Shown: in pieces, positions 1 to 7,032 of the stretch
How positions within the stretch are numbered: the stretch's first letter is position 1
Layout: the number at the start of each line of letters is the position of its first letter
Origin: an uncultured Streptococcus sp.
GTDB taxonomy: Bacteria > Bacillota > Bacilli > Lactobacillales > Streptococcaceae
DNA length: 23,615 nt
Direction of reading: 5' to 3'
NCBI RefSeq assembly: GCF_959025735.1
Contig: NZ_CAUFJQ010000017.1
Span: forward strand, 1-23,615
Notes under the pieces: generated by a model
Databases searched by the model: none
Seen by the model: only the letters and a program-made list of their open reading frames with translations
Told to the model about the DNA's origin: nothing
Translations under genes and position numbers: made by a program

Positions 1-60
1 TGAAATCAGCGTAGTAGAGCCCACTCAACCACTGCGTCTTGCTTGACAATCCAAAGATAA
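1..60. repeat. Partial copy of a dispersed streptococcal intergenic repeat
   Basis: No gene can be read here. The stretch contains TCAACCACTGCGTC at 25-38, which recurs exactly on the opposite strand at 21903-21916, and CCAAAGATAA at 51-60, which recurs at 21944-21953. I remember similar sequence from intergenic regions of several oral streptococci, but I know no accepted name for it. The left part of the element lies outside the window. Confidence 0.5.
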
Positions 61-64
61 TTAA

Positions 65-95
65 GAGGCTAGGACTTTTGTCCCAGCCTCTTTTT
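65..95 (+). terminator. Rho-independent terminator of an upstream gene
   Basis: GAGGCTAGGAC at 65-75 pairs with GTCCCAGCCTC at 80-90, with a single A/C mismatch and a four-T loop, and is followed by five T. The T run lies on the plus-strand side only, so it mainly ends a plus-strand transcript entering from outside the window. Confidence 0.85.
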
Positions 96-131
96 GCGTT
101 TTAGTGAAAAGAAGAGGTCAGTTGTTGAGCC

Positions 132-1316
132 TCATTCCTTGTGCTCTAGGAGCAGTGGGGAGGAAAGCTCGACTGCTTTTTTTCGCTTGAAAAATGCAGC
201 CATTTGAACCAGGATGCGGGGGACCGTCTGCCATTTTTTCCAGGCTTGAAAGCGGGTATCGATGAGCTGCTTGGCTAAGCGTTCTAGCATCTCCCGCTCG
301 GTTGGATCCAAATCCTGGGCATTTTGGAGGATTTCCTTGGCCTTAGCTAGCTGTTTGAGATCGGTTAGATCATTGATGGAAGTGATGCCGGCATCCAGAA
401 AAATGCCAAAAAAGGTGTCAAAAAACTTCTTGCGCTCCTCTGCCGATGTTTCGCGAACCCATTGCTTCAAGGTCAGGTCGGTCTGCTGGCTATCTGGACT
501 AGTTTCAGAAACGGTCACAAAGCTGTAGTCCTTGATTTCCCAAGTAAAGGCGTCGTGCTGGGCAAAGCCGCCAAAGGCGTGACTTTTGACAATGGTCGTC
601 GGTTCTGGAACTTCCAACATCATGCCAACGATGGATCCCTGAGGGACAAAGCGACGAATGTTTGGGGACGTCCGCTGGTAACATTCGGTTTCGATAATGG
701 CCTTGTTGAGGCCAGGAGCATCGTAGCTGTAGATCGCGTCGATCCGTTCAAATAAGGAATCAGGTAGATACGAGCAAGCATAGGTCGCAAGGTTGCCCCC
801 TTTGGAGTGACCGGCTACTAAGAAGCGACCTTTCGGAAATTCCTTCATGACATGTTGCAGGTAGCTGGCTGCGCGCTTCTGAGCTGGGACATGGTCCATA
901 TAGGTCATGTGGAAGTCTTCCTTCCAGCCGATCAAGGTGTCATCCGTTCCTCTGAAAACGACCAAATACGTATCCAGACTAAGCCGATAGGTCATGGCCG
1001 CAAACTGTTTTTGCACATCGGGATCGTATTCATCGACATAGTTAAGGAGTTTGATGTTCTTAAAGCGCTTTGAACTAGCTAATTCATCGACTAATTGGAG
1101 GTGCTGGTTACTCACGATGAAATCGGTTGTCCGGTCGATCAGTTCCATCGCATCAGACAGGCGCACTGGGATCCCTGTTGTATCTCCTTGAGGCACAATA
1201 TGTCCAAAGGGTAGATAGGTCAGCTCTGTCAAAGCGAGGACATCCAGCTCCTTGAAGGGACGGTCATATATGGAATCGTAAGTCACTTCTTTTAGGTAAT
1301 CAAAAATAGTTGACAT
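132..1316 (-). CDS. DUF2974/Mbeg1-like alpha/beta hydrolase (lipase-like)
   Basis: A 394-residue predicted cytosolic serine hydrolase. The nucleophile elbow GHSKGG lies at residues 169-174 with Ser171 as the expected nucleophile. It is preceded by FRGTDD at 121-126, which resembles the FRGT strand of class 3 lipases. A later YDAPGLN segment may hold the acid residue. There is no signal peptide or membrane segment. A longer reading begins 13 codons earlier, but the start at 1316 (MSTIFDYL) is preferred because GGGAGG sits just upstream of it. An extended -10 (TGCTATACT, minus strand, 1344-1352) gives the gene its own promoter, divergent from the two-component genes. The family is widespread in Firmicutes. 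The substrate is unknown, and lipase activity is inferred from the fold only. Confidence 0.85.
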   Translation of the reverse strand: MSTIFDYLKEVTYDSIYDRPFKELDVLALTELTYLPFGHIVPQGDTTGIPVRLSDAMELIDRTTDFIVSNQHLQLVDELASSKRFKNIKLLNYVDEYDPDVQKQFAAMTYRLSLDTYLVVFRGTDDTLIGWKEDFHMTYMDHVPAQKRAASYLQHVMKEFPKGRFLVAGHSKGGNLATYACSYLPDSLFERIDAIYSYDAPGLNKAIIETECYQRTSPNIRRFVPQGSIVGMMLEVPEPTTIVKSHAFGGFAQHDAFTWEIKDYSFVTVSETSPDSQQTDLTLKQWVRETSAEERKKFFDTFFGIFLDAGITSINDLTDLKQLAKAKEILQNAQDLDPTEREMLERLAKQLIDTRFQAWKKWQTVPRILVQMAAFFKRKKAVELSSPLLLEHKE

Positions 1317-1343
1317 CTGTGCCTCCCGTGTCTTATTTCTTTC

Positions 1344-1372
1344 AGTATAGCACAAAAATGGGAGTAGAAAAA
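1344..1372 (-). promoter_or_regulatory. Extended -10 promoter for the hydrolase gene
   Basis: The minus strand reads TGCTATACT (1352-1344). The -35 region is a weak T-rich hexamer, as is usual for TGn-type promoters. It lies about 30 bp upstream of the chosen start. Confidence 0.55.
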
Positions 1373-1403
1373 GCTCTTACTGTTAAGAAGGCTACGCTCG
1401 ATC

Positions 1404-1432
1404 TTTTTCTCTGCTTCTTAATCTGTTATAAT
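1404..1432 (+). promoter_or_regulatory. Extended -10 promoter of the two-component operon
   Basis: TGTTATAAT (TATAAT at 1427-1432) lies 31 bp before the response-regulator start. The -35 position holds TTTTTC. No BceR-type operator is visible here, so regulator and kinase are probably expressed constitutively, separately from the transporter promoter at 3189. Confidence 0.65.
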
Positions 1433-1463
1433 AGGAAGAAGAAAAAAAGAAGGAAAGAAAGCC

Positions 1464-2141
1464 ATGCATAAAATTCTCTTAGTAGAAGACGATGAAATTA
1501 TCCGCCAACAGGTCAAACAATTATTGGAACAATGGGGCTATGAAGTGGTCGCAGTAGAGGATTTTATGGATGTCCTCGGGATCTTTGTCGAAAGTGACCC
1601 TCACTTGATTCTCATGGATATTGGACTGCCTCTCTACAATGGGTACCACTGGTGCCAGGAGATTCGCAAGGTTTCAAAGGTTCCGATTATGTTTCTTTCC
1701 TCACGGGATCAAGCCATGGATATTGTCATGGCCATCAATATGGGTGGAGACGATTTTGTCACCAAGCCTTTTGATCAAAATGTCCTCCTTGCTAAGGTCC
1801 AAGGGCTCTTGCGCCGCTCTTACGAATTTGGGACGGATCAAAATCTGCTGGAGCACCGGGGAGCCATCCTCAATCTCAAGTCTACGGACTTGGTGTATGA
1901 AGGGGAAGTCATCAAGTTGACCAAGAATGAATTTCAGATCCTGCGCGTCCTGTTTGAGCATGCGGGCAGTATCGTGGCGCGCGATGATATGATGAAAGAG
2001 CTCTGGAATAGCGACTTCTTTATTGATGACAATACCTTGTCTGTCAATGTGGCCCGCCTTCGCAAGAAATTAGAAGAGGTTGGCTTGTCAAACTTCATCG
2101 AAACCAAGAAAGGCATCGGTTATGGGTTGGCCCATGAATAA
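1464..2141 (+). CDS. OmpR-family response regulator, BceR-like
   Basis: A 225-residue two-domain transcription factor. The receiver domain (about 1-120) has the acidic pair Asp9/Asp10, the phospho-acceptor Asp52 in MDIGLP, the switch serines at 79/80 and Lys101 in TKPF. Residues about 130-225 form the winged-helix DNA-binding domain, ending in the usual ETKKGIGYG hairpin. An AAGGAA ribosome-binding site precedes the ATG. The gene overlaps the kinase by 8 bp (ATGAATAA), which indicates translational coupling. Its likely target is the inverted repeat TTACA-N4-TGTAA at 3121-3134, before the transporter genes. Homologues (BceR of Bacillus, MbrC of S. mutans) activate BceAB-type transporters in response to cell-wall-active peptides. 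The inducing peptide here cannot be read from sequence. Confidence 0.92.
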   Translation: MHKILLVEDDEIIRQQVKQLLEQWGYEVVAVEDFMDVLGIFVESDPHLILMDIGLPLYNGYHWCQEIRKVSKVPIMFLSSRDQAMDIVMAINMGGDDFVTKPFDQNVLLAKVQGLLRRSYEFGTDQNLLEHRGAILNLKSTDLVYEGEVIKLTKNEFQILRVLFEHAGSIVARDDMMKELWNSDFFIDDNTLSVNVARLRKKLEEVGLSNFIETKKGIGYGLAHE

Positions 2142-3108
2142 ATATGGAAACATCTTTTGGCAGTATGTGGTATCCCGCAGGCGCCTGCTCTATCTAGTAG
2201 TCATCTTTTTGATGGTCGATTTGGTCTTTGCCTTTCTCTTTCCAGAGACGGGGATGGTTTTCCTCTATGCGACTCTGATGCTAGGATTTTTTACCCTCTG
2301 TATCTTGATCTGGGATTTCGCCATGACATTTCAGGACTATCGCAAAGCCTCACTTTATGAGGAAGTTGAGGTTGCCTCACCACTAGAACACCTTCTTTAT
2401 GAAAAATACAGGGAAGAACAGCAGGCGCGCTTGGAGCAAGGCAAAGTAGCCCAGGCCAAGTTCAATGACCTGATGGATTACTACACCCTCTGGGTTCACC
2501 AGATTAAGACGCCCATTGCAGCTAGCCAGCTCTTGGTCCAAGATGTCGAGACACCTATTGTCAAGCAGCAGATGGAGCAGGAACTTTTCAAGATTGACTC
2601 CTATGCCAATCTGGTTCTGCAGTACCTGCGACTGGAGAGTTTTCATGATGATCTAGTCTTAAAGCGCGTGTTGGTAGAAGATTTGGTCAAAGAAGTAGTC
2701 CGCAAGTATGCCCTCTTTTTTATCCAAAAGAACTTGACCGTGGATCTGCATGATTTGGAGCAGGAGGTCATTACCGATCGCAAGTGGCTTTTGGTCATCA
2801 TCGAGCAACTCTTGTCCAATAGCCTCAAGTATACCAGTACAGGTGGAATTGAGATCTATTTCAAAGACCAGACCCTCTATATAAAAGACAGCGGGATTGG
2901 GATCAAAAATAGCGATGTCCTCCGCGTATTTGAGCGGGGCTTCTCTGGTTACAATGGCCACATGACCCAGCAATCCTCAGGGCTGGGGCTTTATCTATCT
3001 AAGAAAATCGCAGAGCAATTGGGCCACAGGATCACCCTCCATTCAGAGGTCGGCCAAGGCACGACCGTTGCCATTCGCTTTGAAGAAAAGAAGTTGGTCA
3101 TGGATTAA
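2134..3108 (+). CDS. Intramembrane-sensing histidine kinase, BceS-like
   Basis: A 324-residue membrane kinase with two N-terminal transmembrane helices (about 18-37 and 42-62) joined by a loop of only a few residues. This is the hallmark of kinases that sense through a partner transporter rather than by their own outer domain. The DHp helix carries the phospho-acceptor His122 in WVHQIKTPI. The ATPase domain has Asn229 in LLSNSLKY, DSGIGI at 252-257 and SSGLGLYLSKK from 281. The start at 2134 is chosen by the 8-bp overlap with the regulator; an in-frame ATG at 2122 is a less likely alternative. In the family, the kinase is activated by flux through the BceAB transporter and phosphorylates the regulator encoded just upstream. 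Confidence 0.92.
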   Translation: MNKYGNIFWQYVVSRRRLLYLVVIFLMVDLVFAFLFPETGMVFLYATLMLGFFTLCILIWDFAMTFQDYRKASLYEEVEVASPLEHLLYEKYREEQQARLEQGKVAQAKFNDLMDYYTLWVHQIKTPIAASQLLVQDVETPIVKQQMEQELFKIDSYANLVLQYLRLESFHDDLVLKRVLVEDLVKEVVRKYALFFIQKNLTVDLHDLEQEVITDRKWLLVIIEQLLSNSLKYTSTGGIEIYFKDQTLYIKDSGIGIKNSDVLRVFERGFSGYNGHMTQQSSGLGLYLSKKIAEQLGHRITLHSEVGQGTTVAIRFEEKKLVMD

Positions 3109-3120
3109 GATTTCCCCATC

Positions 3121-3134
3121 TTACAAAAATGTAA
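3121..3134. promoter_or_regulatory. BceR-type operator (TNACA-N4-TGTAA)
   Basis: TTACA AAAA TGTAA is a perfect match to the consensus described for Bacillus BceR-like regulators. It lies 12 bp after the kinase stop and about 55 bp upstream of the transporter -10, a normal place for an activator site. Confidence 0.75.
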
Positions 3135-3165
3135 GAAATAAAGGTCAAAATGAAAGGTTAGGTTA

Positions 3166-3194
3166 TGGTAGCCGCCTTTTATTTTTTATACAAT
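3166..3194 (+). promoter_or_regulatory. Activator-dependent promoter of the sORF-ABC operon
   Basis: TACAAT at 3189-3194 (or TATACA at 3187) is a good -10. The hexamer 17 bp upstream, TGGTAG at 3166-3171, is a very poor -35. This combination, together with the operator at 3121, fits a promoter that needs phosphorylated regulator. Confidence 0.6.
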
Positions 3195-3223
3195 AGTCTC
3201 ATCAAATGAAGGAGGTCAAGAAA

Positions 3224-3352
3224 ATGAAACTCTTGAAATGGATGAAACAACTCAAAAAGACTGAGAAACCAAATAACCAAACCGATCTGGAAAAGACGGA
3301 ATTTGGTCTCCAAGTCCTGCAACAAACCCAAGAATTTTTCTTGATCTACTAG
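3224..3352 (+). CDS. Small 42-residue ORF leading the transporter operon
   Basis: The ORF has an ATG, a strong GAAGGAGG ribosome-binding site 8 nt upstream, and ends in TAG 15 nt before the ATPase gene. The product begins MKLLKWMKQLKK, a basic and potentially amphipathic helix, followed by a polar Asn/Lys/Glu-rich middle and a short hydrophobic end (EFFLIY). There is no signal peptide or full membrane span. It lies between the BceR-type promoter and the transporter genes, so it should be induced with them. I do not recognise a family. It could be a regulatory small protein that binds the transporter or the membrane, or a leader peptide tuning translation of the ATPase. The strong ribosome-binding site and the intact frame are the evidence that it is real. 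Confidence 0.6.
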   Translation: MKLLKWMKQLKKTEKPNNQTDLEKTEFGLQVLQQTQEFFLIY

Positions 3353-3367
3353 GAAAAGGAGAAAAGT

Positions 3368-4126
3368 ATGTCATTACTAGACGTTCAACACATCAAAAAA
3401 ATCTACAAAACCCGCTTTCAAGGGACGCAAGTTGAAGCCCTAAAGGACATTCATTTTACCGTGGAAAAAGGGGAATACGTTGCCATCATGGGGGAATCAG
3501 GGTCCGGGAAATCCACCCTCCTCAATATCCTAGCCATGCTGGACCAGCCGACCGAAGGGCGGGTCTACCTCAACGGTACCGATACTTCAACTATCAAGAA
3601 CAAGGATGCCTCGAGCTTTCGTCGGGAAAAACTAGGCTTCGTGTTTCAAGATTTCAACCTGCTCGACACCTTGTCTGTCAAGGACAATATCCTCTTACCT
3701 TTGGTCCTTTCTCGCAGACCGGTCAAGGAAATGATGAGCAAGGTGGATAGCGTCAGTCGAGAATTGGGTATTCACCAGCTCCTTGAAAAATATCCTTACG
3801 AAATCTCTGGTGGGCAAAAACAACGGGTGGCTGTAGCACGGGCCATCATCACCTCACCTGAAATTCTCCTTGCTGATGAGCCAACAGGGGCGCTGGATTC
3901 CAAGTCATCAGCTGCTTTGCTAGATGTCTTTGAAGATATTAATAGCATGGGCCAAACCATCCTCATGGTGACCCACTCAACTGCAGCGGCTGCTCGGGCC
4001 AAGCGCGTGCTCTTTATCAAAGACGGAATTCTCTACAACCAGATCTTCCGCGGGGAAAAGACAGAGCGTCAGATGTTCCAAGAAATCTCGGATACCTTGA
4101 CGGTCATGGCAAGTGAGGTGGAGTAG
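3368..4126 (+). CDS. BceA-like ABC transporter ATPase
   Basis: A 252-residue nucleotide-binding subunit of a MacB/BceA-type transporter. Walker A is GESGSGKST at 42-50, the signature motif SGGQKQR starts at 147, Walker B is ILLADE at 166-171, the D-loop is GALDS and the switch histidine is His203 in VTHS. All catalytic residues are present. The start has AAAAGGAG just upstream. It is followed directly, with no gap (TAGATG), by the permease gene, so the two are translated together. With the permease and the two-component pair this forms a detoxification and flux-sensing complex against bacitracin- or lantibiotic-like peptides at the cell membrane. The specific drug is inferred only at family level. 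Confidence 0.93.
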   Translation: MSLLDVQHIKKIYKTRFQGTQVEALKDIHFTVEKGEYVAIMGESGSGKSTLLNILAMLDQPTEGRVYLNGTDTSTIKNKDASSFRREKLGFVFQDFNLLDTLSVKDNILLPLVLSRRPVKEMMSKVDSVSRELGIHQLLEKYPYEISGGQKQRVAVARAIITSPEILLADEPTGALDSKSSAALLDVFEDINSMGQTILMVTHSTAAAARAKRVLFIKDGILYNQIFRGEKTERQMFQEISDTLTVMASEVE

Positions 4127-6112
4127 ATGTTACGATTAACCACTAAATTAGCTTGCTCTAATCTGATCAAGAACCGCAAGCTCTATTATCCCTTTGCTAT
4201 TGCGGTCATTCTCGCAGTGACCATCGCCTATCTCTTTGACTCCCTGACCTTTAATCCTCGCATTTCCGAGCTTCGAGGGGGCTCTTCTATAGTGTTCACC
4301 CTCAGCTTGGGATTCTTCGTGGTCAATGTCGCGGGGGCCATCATCGTGCTTTATGCCAATAGCTTCGTCATGAAAAACCGCTCCAAGGAGCTGGGCATCT
4401 ACAGCATGCTGGGCCTTGAGAAACGCCATCTCATCAGCATGATTTTCAAGGAACTCTTGCTTTTTGGCTTTCTAACCATCTCAGCCGGAGTCTTGATCGG
4501 AGCTCTCTTTGACAAGCTGATCTTTGCCTTCCTCTTGAAACTCATGAAGATGAAGGTCCAGCTGGTATCTACCTTCCAACCTGGGATTGTCGTCCTGGTC
4601 TTTGTCACCTTTGGTCTCATCTTTGGCCTTTTGGTTCTTCTCAATGCTTGGCGCATTCTCCGTTTGAATGCCCTGCAGTTGACGCGTGAGAAGGCTAGTG
4701 GTGAAAAGAAAGCCCGCTTCTTGTGGCCCCAAACCATCCTTGGCTTAGCCTCTCTCGGTTTTGGCTACTACCTAGCTGTGTCTGTCAAAGACCCTATCAT
4801 TGCGCTTGTGACCTTCTTTTTAGCCGTTATCTTGGTCATGATCGGGACCTACCTGCTCTTTAATGCTGGGATCACCGTCTTCTTGCATCTGCTTAAGAAA
4901 AAGAAGAACTATTATTACCAACCCAACAACATGATCTCGGTCTCTAACCTCATCTATCGCATGAAGAAAAATGCAGTGGGGCTTGCGACCATTGCCATCC
5001 TCTCGACCATGGTATTGGTAACCATTTCTGCTGCGACCAACATCTATATCGGTGGTGAAACGATCAAGAAGATCATGTCTCCTCATGATTTCTCTGTCCA
5101 AGGAAAAGGGGTAGACCTAGAGCAAATCAACCAGAAATTTGATGAATTTGCCTCTGAGCATCATCTTGAGATCAAAAATCGTGACCTGATGACCTATGCC
5201 AACTTTGGAGTTAAATCACAAAATGGCACGGCTTTCACCGTCTATCCAGCTGATGAGCGCAACGTCACTCCCAAAACTGTCTTTATGGTCTTTGATGCAG
5301 CTAGCTATGAACAAATGACCGGAGAAAAGGTCGATCTGACCGGCAACCAAGTCATCCTCTTTGCTCATAACAAGGCTCTTAAAGGGCAAAAGCAGTTCAC
5401 CATCAATGGGCAAGACTTCCAAGTCAAGGAAGAAGTGAGCAAGGATTTTATCACCGATCATGTTCCAAATCAGTTTAATATGCTGACGGAGGATTTCAAT
5501 TACCTGATCGTGCCAGACCTTTCAGCCTTTGTCGCTCAGTTTCCGGATCTTGCCATCAATACCAATATCTATGGTGGCTTCAATGTCAATGTTGACGAAG
5601 ACCAGCAACTCAAGCTGGCAGCCAGCTATGACAAGATGATCGATGAATTGAGTAGCCAACAGGCCCAAGGAACATTTATCTATGGAGGCAACCGAGCCAA
5701 TGATGTGGCAGAGTTGAATAGCCTCTTTGGCGGCATCTTCTTTATCGGTATTTTCTTGTCATTGATCTTTATGGTCGGAACCGTCATCGTTATCTACTAC
5801 AAGCAAATCTCAGAAGGCTATGAAGACCGTGACCGCTTCGTCATCCTCCAAAAGGTAGGGCTTGATGAAGATGAGGTCAAACGGACCATCAACCGTCAAG
5901 TGCGGACTGTCTTCTTCCTCCCCCTCATCTTTGCCTTTGTCCACCTGGCCTTTGCCTACCATATGATCCGCCTCATTCTCAAAGTGCTCGGTGTCATCAA
6001 TAGTGGCCAAGTCCTCGTCGTCACCCTCAGCGTCTGTGCTGTCTTTCTCATCACCTACCTAATCGTCTTTTGGATCACCTCTCGGAGTTATCGTAAGATT
6101 GTGCAGATTTAG
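4127..6112 (+). CDS. BceB-like ABC transporter permease
   Basis: A 661-residue membrane subunit with about ten predicted helices. These lie near residues 20-38, 54-78, 105-128, 152-174, 203-221, 225-252 and 285-306, then after a large outer domain (about 307-525) near 533-557, 594-616 and 629-652. The roughly 220-residue extracytoplasmic domain between helices seven and eight is diagnostic of the BceB family and determines peptide specificity. FtsX-like segments flank it. The start codon abuts the ATPase stop. In this family the permease also forms a sensory complex with the short-loop kinase, which fits the kinase encoded at 2134-3108. No frameshift or truncation is seen. Confidence 0.93.
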   Translation: MLRLTTKLACSNLIKNRKLYYPFAIAVILAVTIAYLFDSLTFNPRISELRGGSSIVFTLSLGFFVVNVAGAIIVLYANSFVMKNRSKELGIYSMLGLEKRHLISMIFKELLLFGFLTISAGVLIGALFDKLIFAFLLKLMKMKVQLVSTFQPGIVVLVFVTFGLIFGLLVLLNAWRILRLNALQLTREKASGEKKARFLWPQTILGLASLGFGYYLAVSVKDPIIALVTFFLAVILVMIGTYLLFNAGITVFLHLLKKKKNYYYQPNNMISVSNLIYRMKKNAVGLATIAILSTMVLVTISAATNIYIGGETIKKIMSPHDFSVQGKGVDLEQINQKFDEFASEHHLEIKNRDLMTYANFGVKSQNGTAFTVYPADERNVTPKTVFMVFDAASYEQMTGEKVDLTGNQVILFAHNKALKGQKQFTINGQDFQVKEEVSKDFITDHVPNQFNMLTEDFNYLIVPDLSAFVAQFPDLAINTNIYGGFNVNVDEDQQLKLAASYDKMIDELSSQQAQGTFIYGGNRANDVAELNSLFGGIFFIGIFLSLIFMVGTVIVIYYKQISEGYEDRDRFVILQKVGLDEDEVKRTINRQVRTVFFLPLIFAFVHLAFAYHMIRLILKVLGVINSGQVLVVTLSVCAVFLITYLIVFWITSRSYRKIVQI

Positions 6113-6135
6113 GAAAAGAAACTCAAATTAAATTA

Positions 6136-6273
6136 GAAACTTTCCTTAGGTGAGTACGGACGTCAGCGAACTTCGAAGAAGTTCCATGACTAATTATTGA
6201 GCCTAAGGTCTCAATAATTCCGAGTGCCTGAAACATAATTTTTTCAGGCACTTTTCTCACAGCGGAAAGTTTC
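6136..6273 (+). other. Structured element with nested hairpins and a possible pseudoknot
   Basis: The outer stem is perfect: GAAACTTTCC (6136-6145) with GGAAAGTTTC (6264-6273). Inside are three hairpins. The first is GAACTTC/GAAGTTC (6168-6174/6178-6184), extended by GTCA/TGAC. The second is AATTATTGAG/CTCAATAATT (6192-6201/6210-6219). The third is a terminator-like GTGCCTGAAA/TTTCAGGCAC (6224-6233/6242-6251) followed by T residues. The loop of the second, CCTAAGG (6202-6208), is the exact complement of CCTTAGG at 6144-6150, which would allow a pseudoknot. It starts 24 bp after the permease gene and probably contains its terminator. I recall similar sequence in other oral streptococci, so it may be a dispersed repeat or an RNA. 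Confidence 0.65.
6224..6256 (+). terminator. Terminator of the transporter operon
   Basis: A 10-bp perfect stem (6224-6233/6242-6251, extendable by A6223-T6252) with an 8-nt loop, followed by TTTTC. It is the third hairpin of the structured element. Confidence 0.75.
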
Positions 6274-6365
6274 AATATACTCTAATAATAATCAGATATT
6301 ATTTGGATATTTTTGCACAATAATCCAGCATAGGTTATTCAAAGAAAAGAATTGTCAATTTTTTT

Positions 6366-6390
6366 AGCTTGCTCATAGCGGGCTTTTTTG
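6366..6390 (+). terminator. Possible terminator, function unclear
   Basis: AGCTTGC (6366-6372) pairs with GCGGGCT (6378-6384), including two G-T pairs and a five-base loop, then T6. No gene precedes it after the structured element, so it may end a short untranslated RNA from 6274 on, or back up the first terminator. The rest of 6274-6434 is AT-rich without a recognisable gene. Confidence 0.5.
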
Positions 6391-6434
6391 TACGAAAACC
6401 GACTGCGATTGTTTTTGTTTTTCAAAGGGATACA

Positions 6435-6465
6435 CAAAAAAGACTGAACCCGTAGAGTTCAGTCT
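6435..6465 (-). terminator. Terminator of the minus-strand SemiSWEET gene
   Basis: On the minus strand AGACTGAAC and GTTCAGTCT (6465-6457 and 6449-6441) form a perfect 9-bp stem with a 7-base loop followed by T6. It lies 15 bp after the gene's stop. Confidence 0.85.
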
Positions 6466-6479
6466 TTGTTCACTTTCTA

Positions 6480-6743
6480 TTAAAGTGATGTAAGGAAAGT
6501 CAATCCCCCTAGGATGACACCTGCCGAATTCGGAATGATCAAAATCCAGTCTTTTTTAGGTTCCTTTGTCCAACCATAAATGACCCAGATCAAGCAAGAA
6601 ATAGCAGCTGACAAGGGTTGGAAAGGTTGGGCCTTATTTCCCTGTAAATTAGCAATAATTTGTGGGATGTAGGCAATGAAAACGATAATCCCAATAAAGG
6701 CACCGATCGAGCCAACGATTTTGTTGATTTTTTGTTTATTCAT
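6480..6743 (-). CDS. SemiSWEET (MtN3/PQ-loop) sugar transporter
   Basis: An 87-residue membrane protein with three helices (about 8-30, 40-58 and 66-86), the size of bacterial SemiSWEETs, which act as homodimers moving sugars down their gradient. The PQ motif is Pro27-Gln28 in YIPQI. Trp53 and Asn72 occupy the positions that line the sugar pocket in this family. AGAGG precedes the ATG. A minus-strand promoter (TTGCAT, 17 bp, TATTTT) lies at 6765-6793, close to a cre match at 6816-6829, which suggests CcpA control. A paralogue is transcribed in the opposite direction from 7033. The substrate is unknown. Homodimer and heterodimer formation with the neighbour are both possible. Confidence 0.88.
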   Translation of the reverse strand: MNKQKINKIVGSIGAFIGIIVFIAYIPQIIANLQGNKAQPFQPLSAAISCLIWVIYGWTKEPKKDWILIIPNSAGVILGGLTFLTSL

Positions 6744-6764
6744 AAAATTTTACCTCTGTGTATT

Positions 6765-6793
6765 AAAATAGCATAAGTAGGAAGAAAATGCAA
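6765..6793 (-). promoter_or_regulatory. Promoter of the left SemiSWEET gene
   Basis: On the minus strand: -35 TTGCAT (6793-6788), 17-bp spacer, -10 TATTTT (6770-6765) preceded by TGC. The -35 is one arm of an inverted repeat ATGCAA-N5-TTGCAT (6788-6804), a possible operator. Confidence 0.65.
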
Positions 6794-6815
6794 TTAATTT
6801 GCATGCTACGCAAAA

Positions 6816-6829
6816 TGAAAACGATCACA
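6816..6829. promoter_or_regulatory. Catabolite-responsive element (cre) for CcpA
   Basis: TGAAAACGATCACA matches the cre consensus TGWNANCGNTNWCA at every defined position. It lies 22 bp upstream of the left SemiSWEET -35 and about 130 bp upstream of the right one, so it could serve either gene. A role in sugar transporter control fits the genes. Confidence 0.7.
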
Positions 6830-6847
6830 TTTGCAAAAGAATTAGAC

Positions 6848-6933
6848 AAAGTGTCAAAAAAATGGCAACTAGAGAGAAGACTCTCTCGAAAAGAAATCCA
6901 TCTTCCTGCAAAATCACAAGATTGTGACACTTT
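6848..6933. repeat. Inverted repeats in the divergent SemiSWEET control region
   Basis: AAAGTGTCA at 6848-6856 is the exact complement of TGACACTTT at 6925-6933. Between them lie AGAGAG-AAGA-CTCTCT (6871-6886) and TCACAA-GA-TTGTGA (6914-6927). The set could be operator sites or a structured leader. There is no gene in 6744-7032. Confidence 0.5.
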
Positions 6934-6961
6934 ACAGTTCGGTAACATTTGAAAAAAAGAC

Positions 6962-6990
6962 TTGAATTTGTAAAGGACAAAAGGTAGAAT
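6962..6990 (+). promoter_or_regulatory. Promoter of the right SemiSWEET gene
   Basis: TTGAAT at 6962-6967, a 17-bp spacer and TAGAAT at 6985-6990. Transcription should start near 6997, giving a leader of about 35 nt. Confidence 0.75.
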
Positions 6991-7032
6991 AGTGCATACT
7001 TTAAAAAAAGAAAAGGAAATGGTAGTTTCAAA

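Noticed and set aside
1816..1826. TACGAATT, a near com-box in the response-regulator gene
   Set aside because: It lies within conserved coding sequence, differs at the last base, and has no T tract or gene start after it.
6385..6397. TACGAAAA after a T run, com-box-like
   Set aside because: The key T of CGAATA is missing, the T run belongs to a terminator, and the next gene is on the other strand.
6914..6927. Possible Rex redox-repressor site
   Set aside because: The half-sites are TCACAA then TTGTGA, the reverse order of a Rex operator (TTGTGA then TCACAA), and the spacing is only 2 bp.
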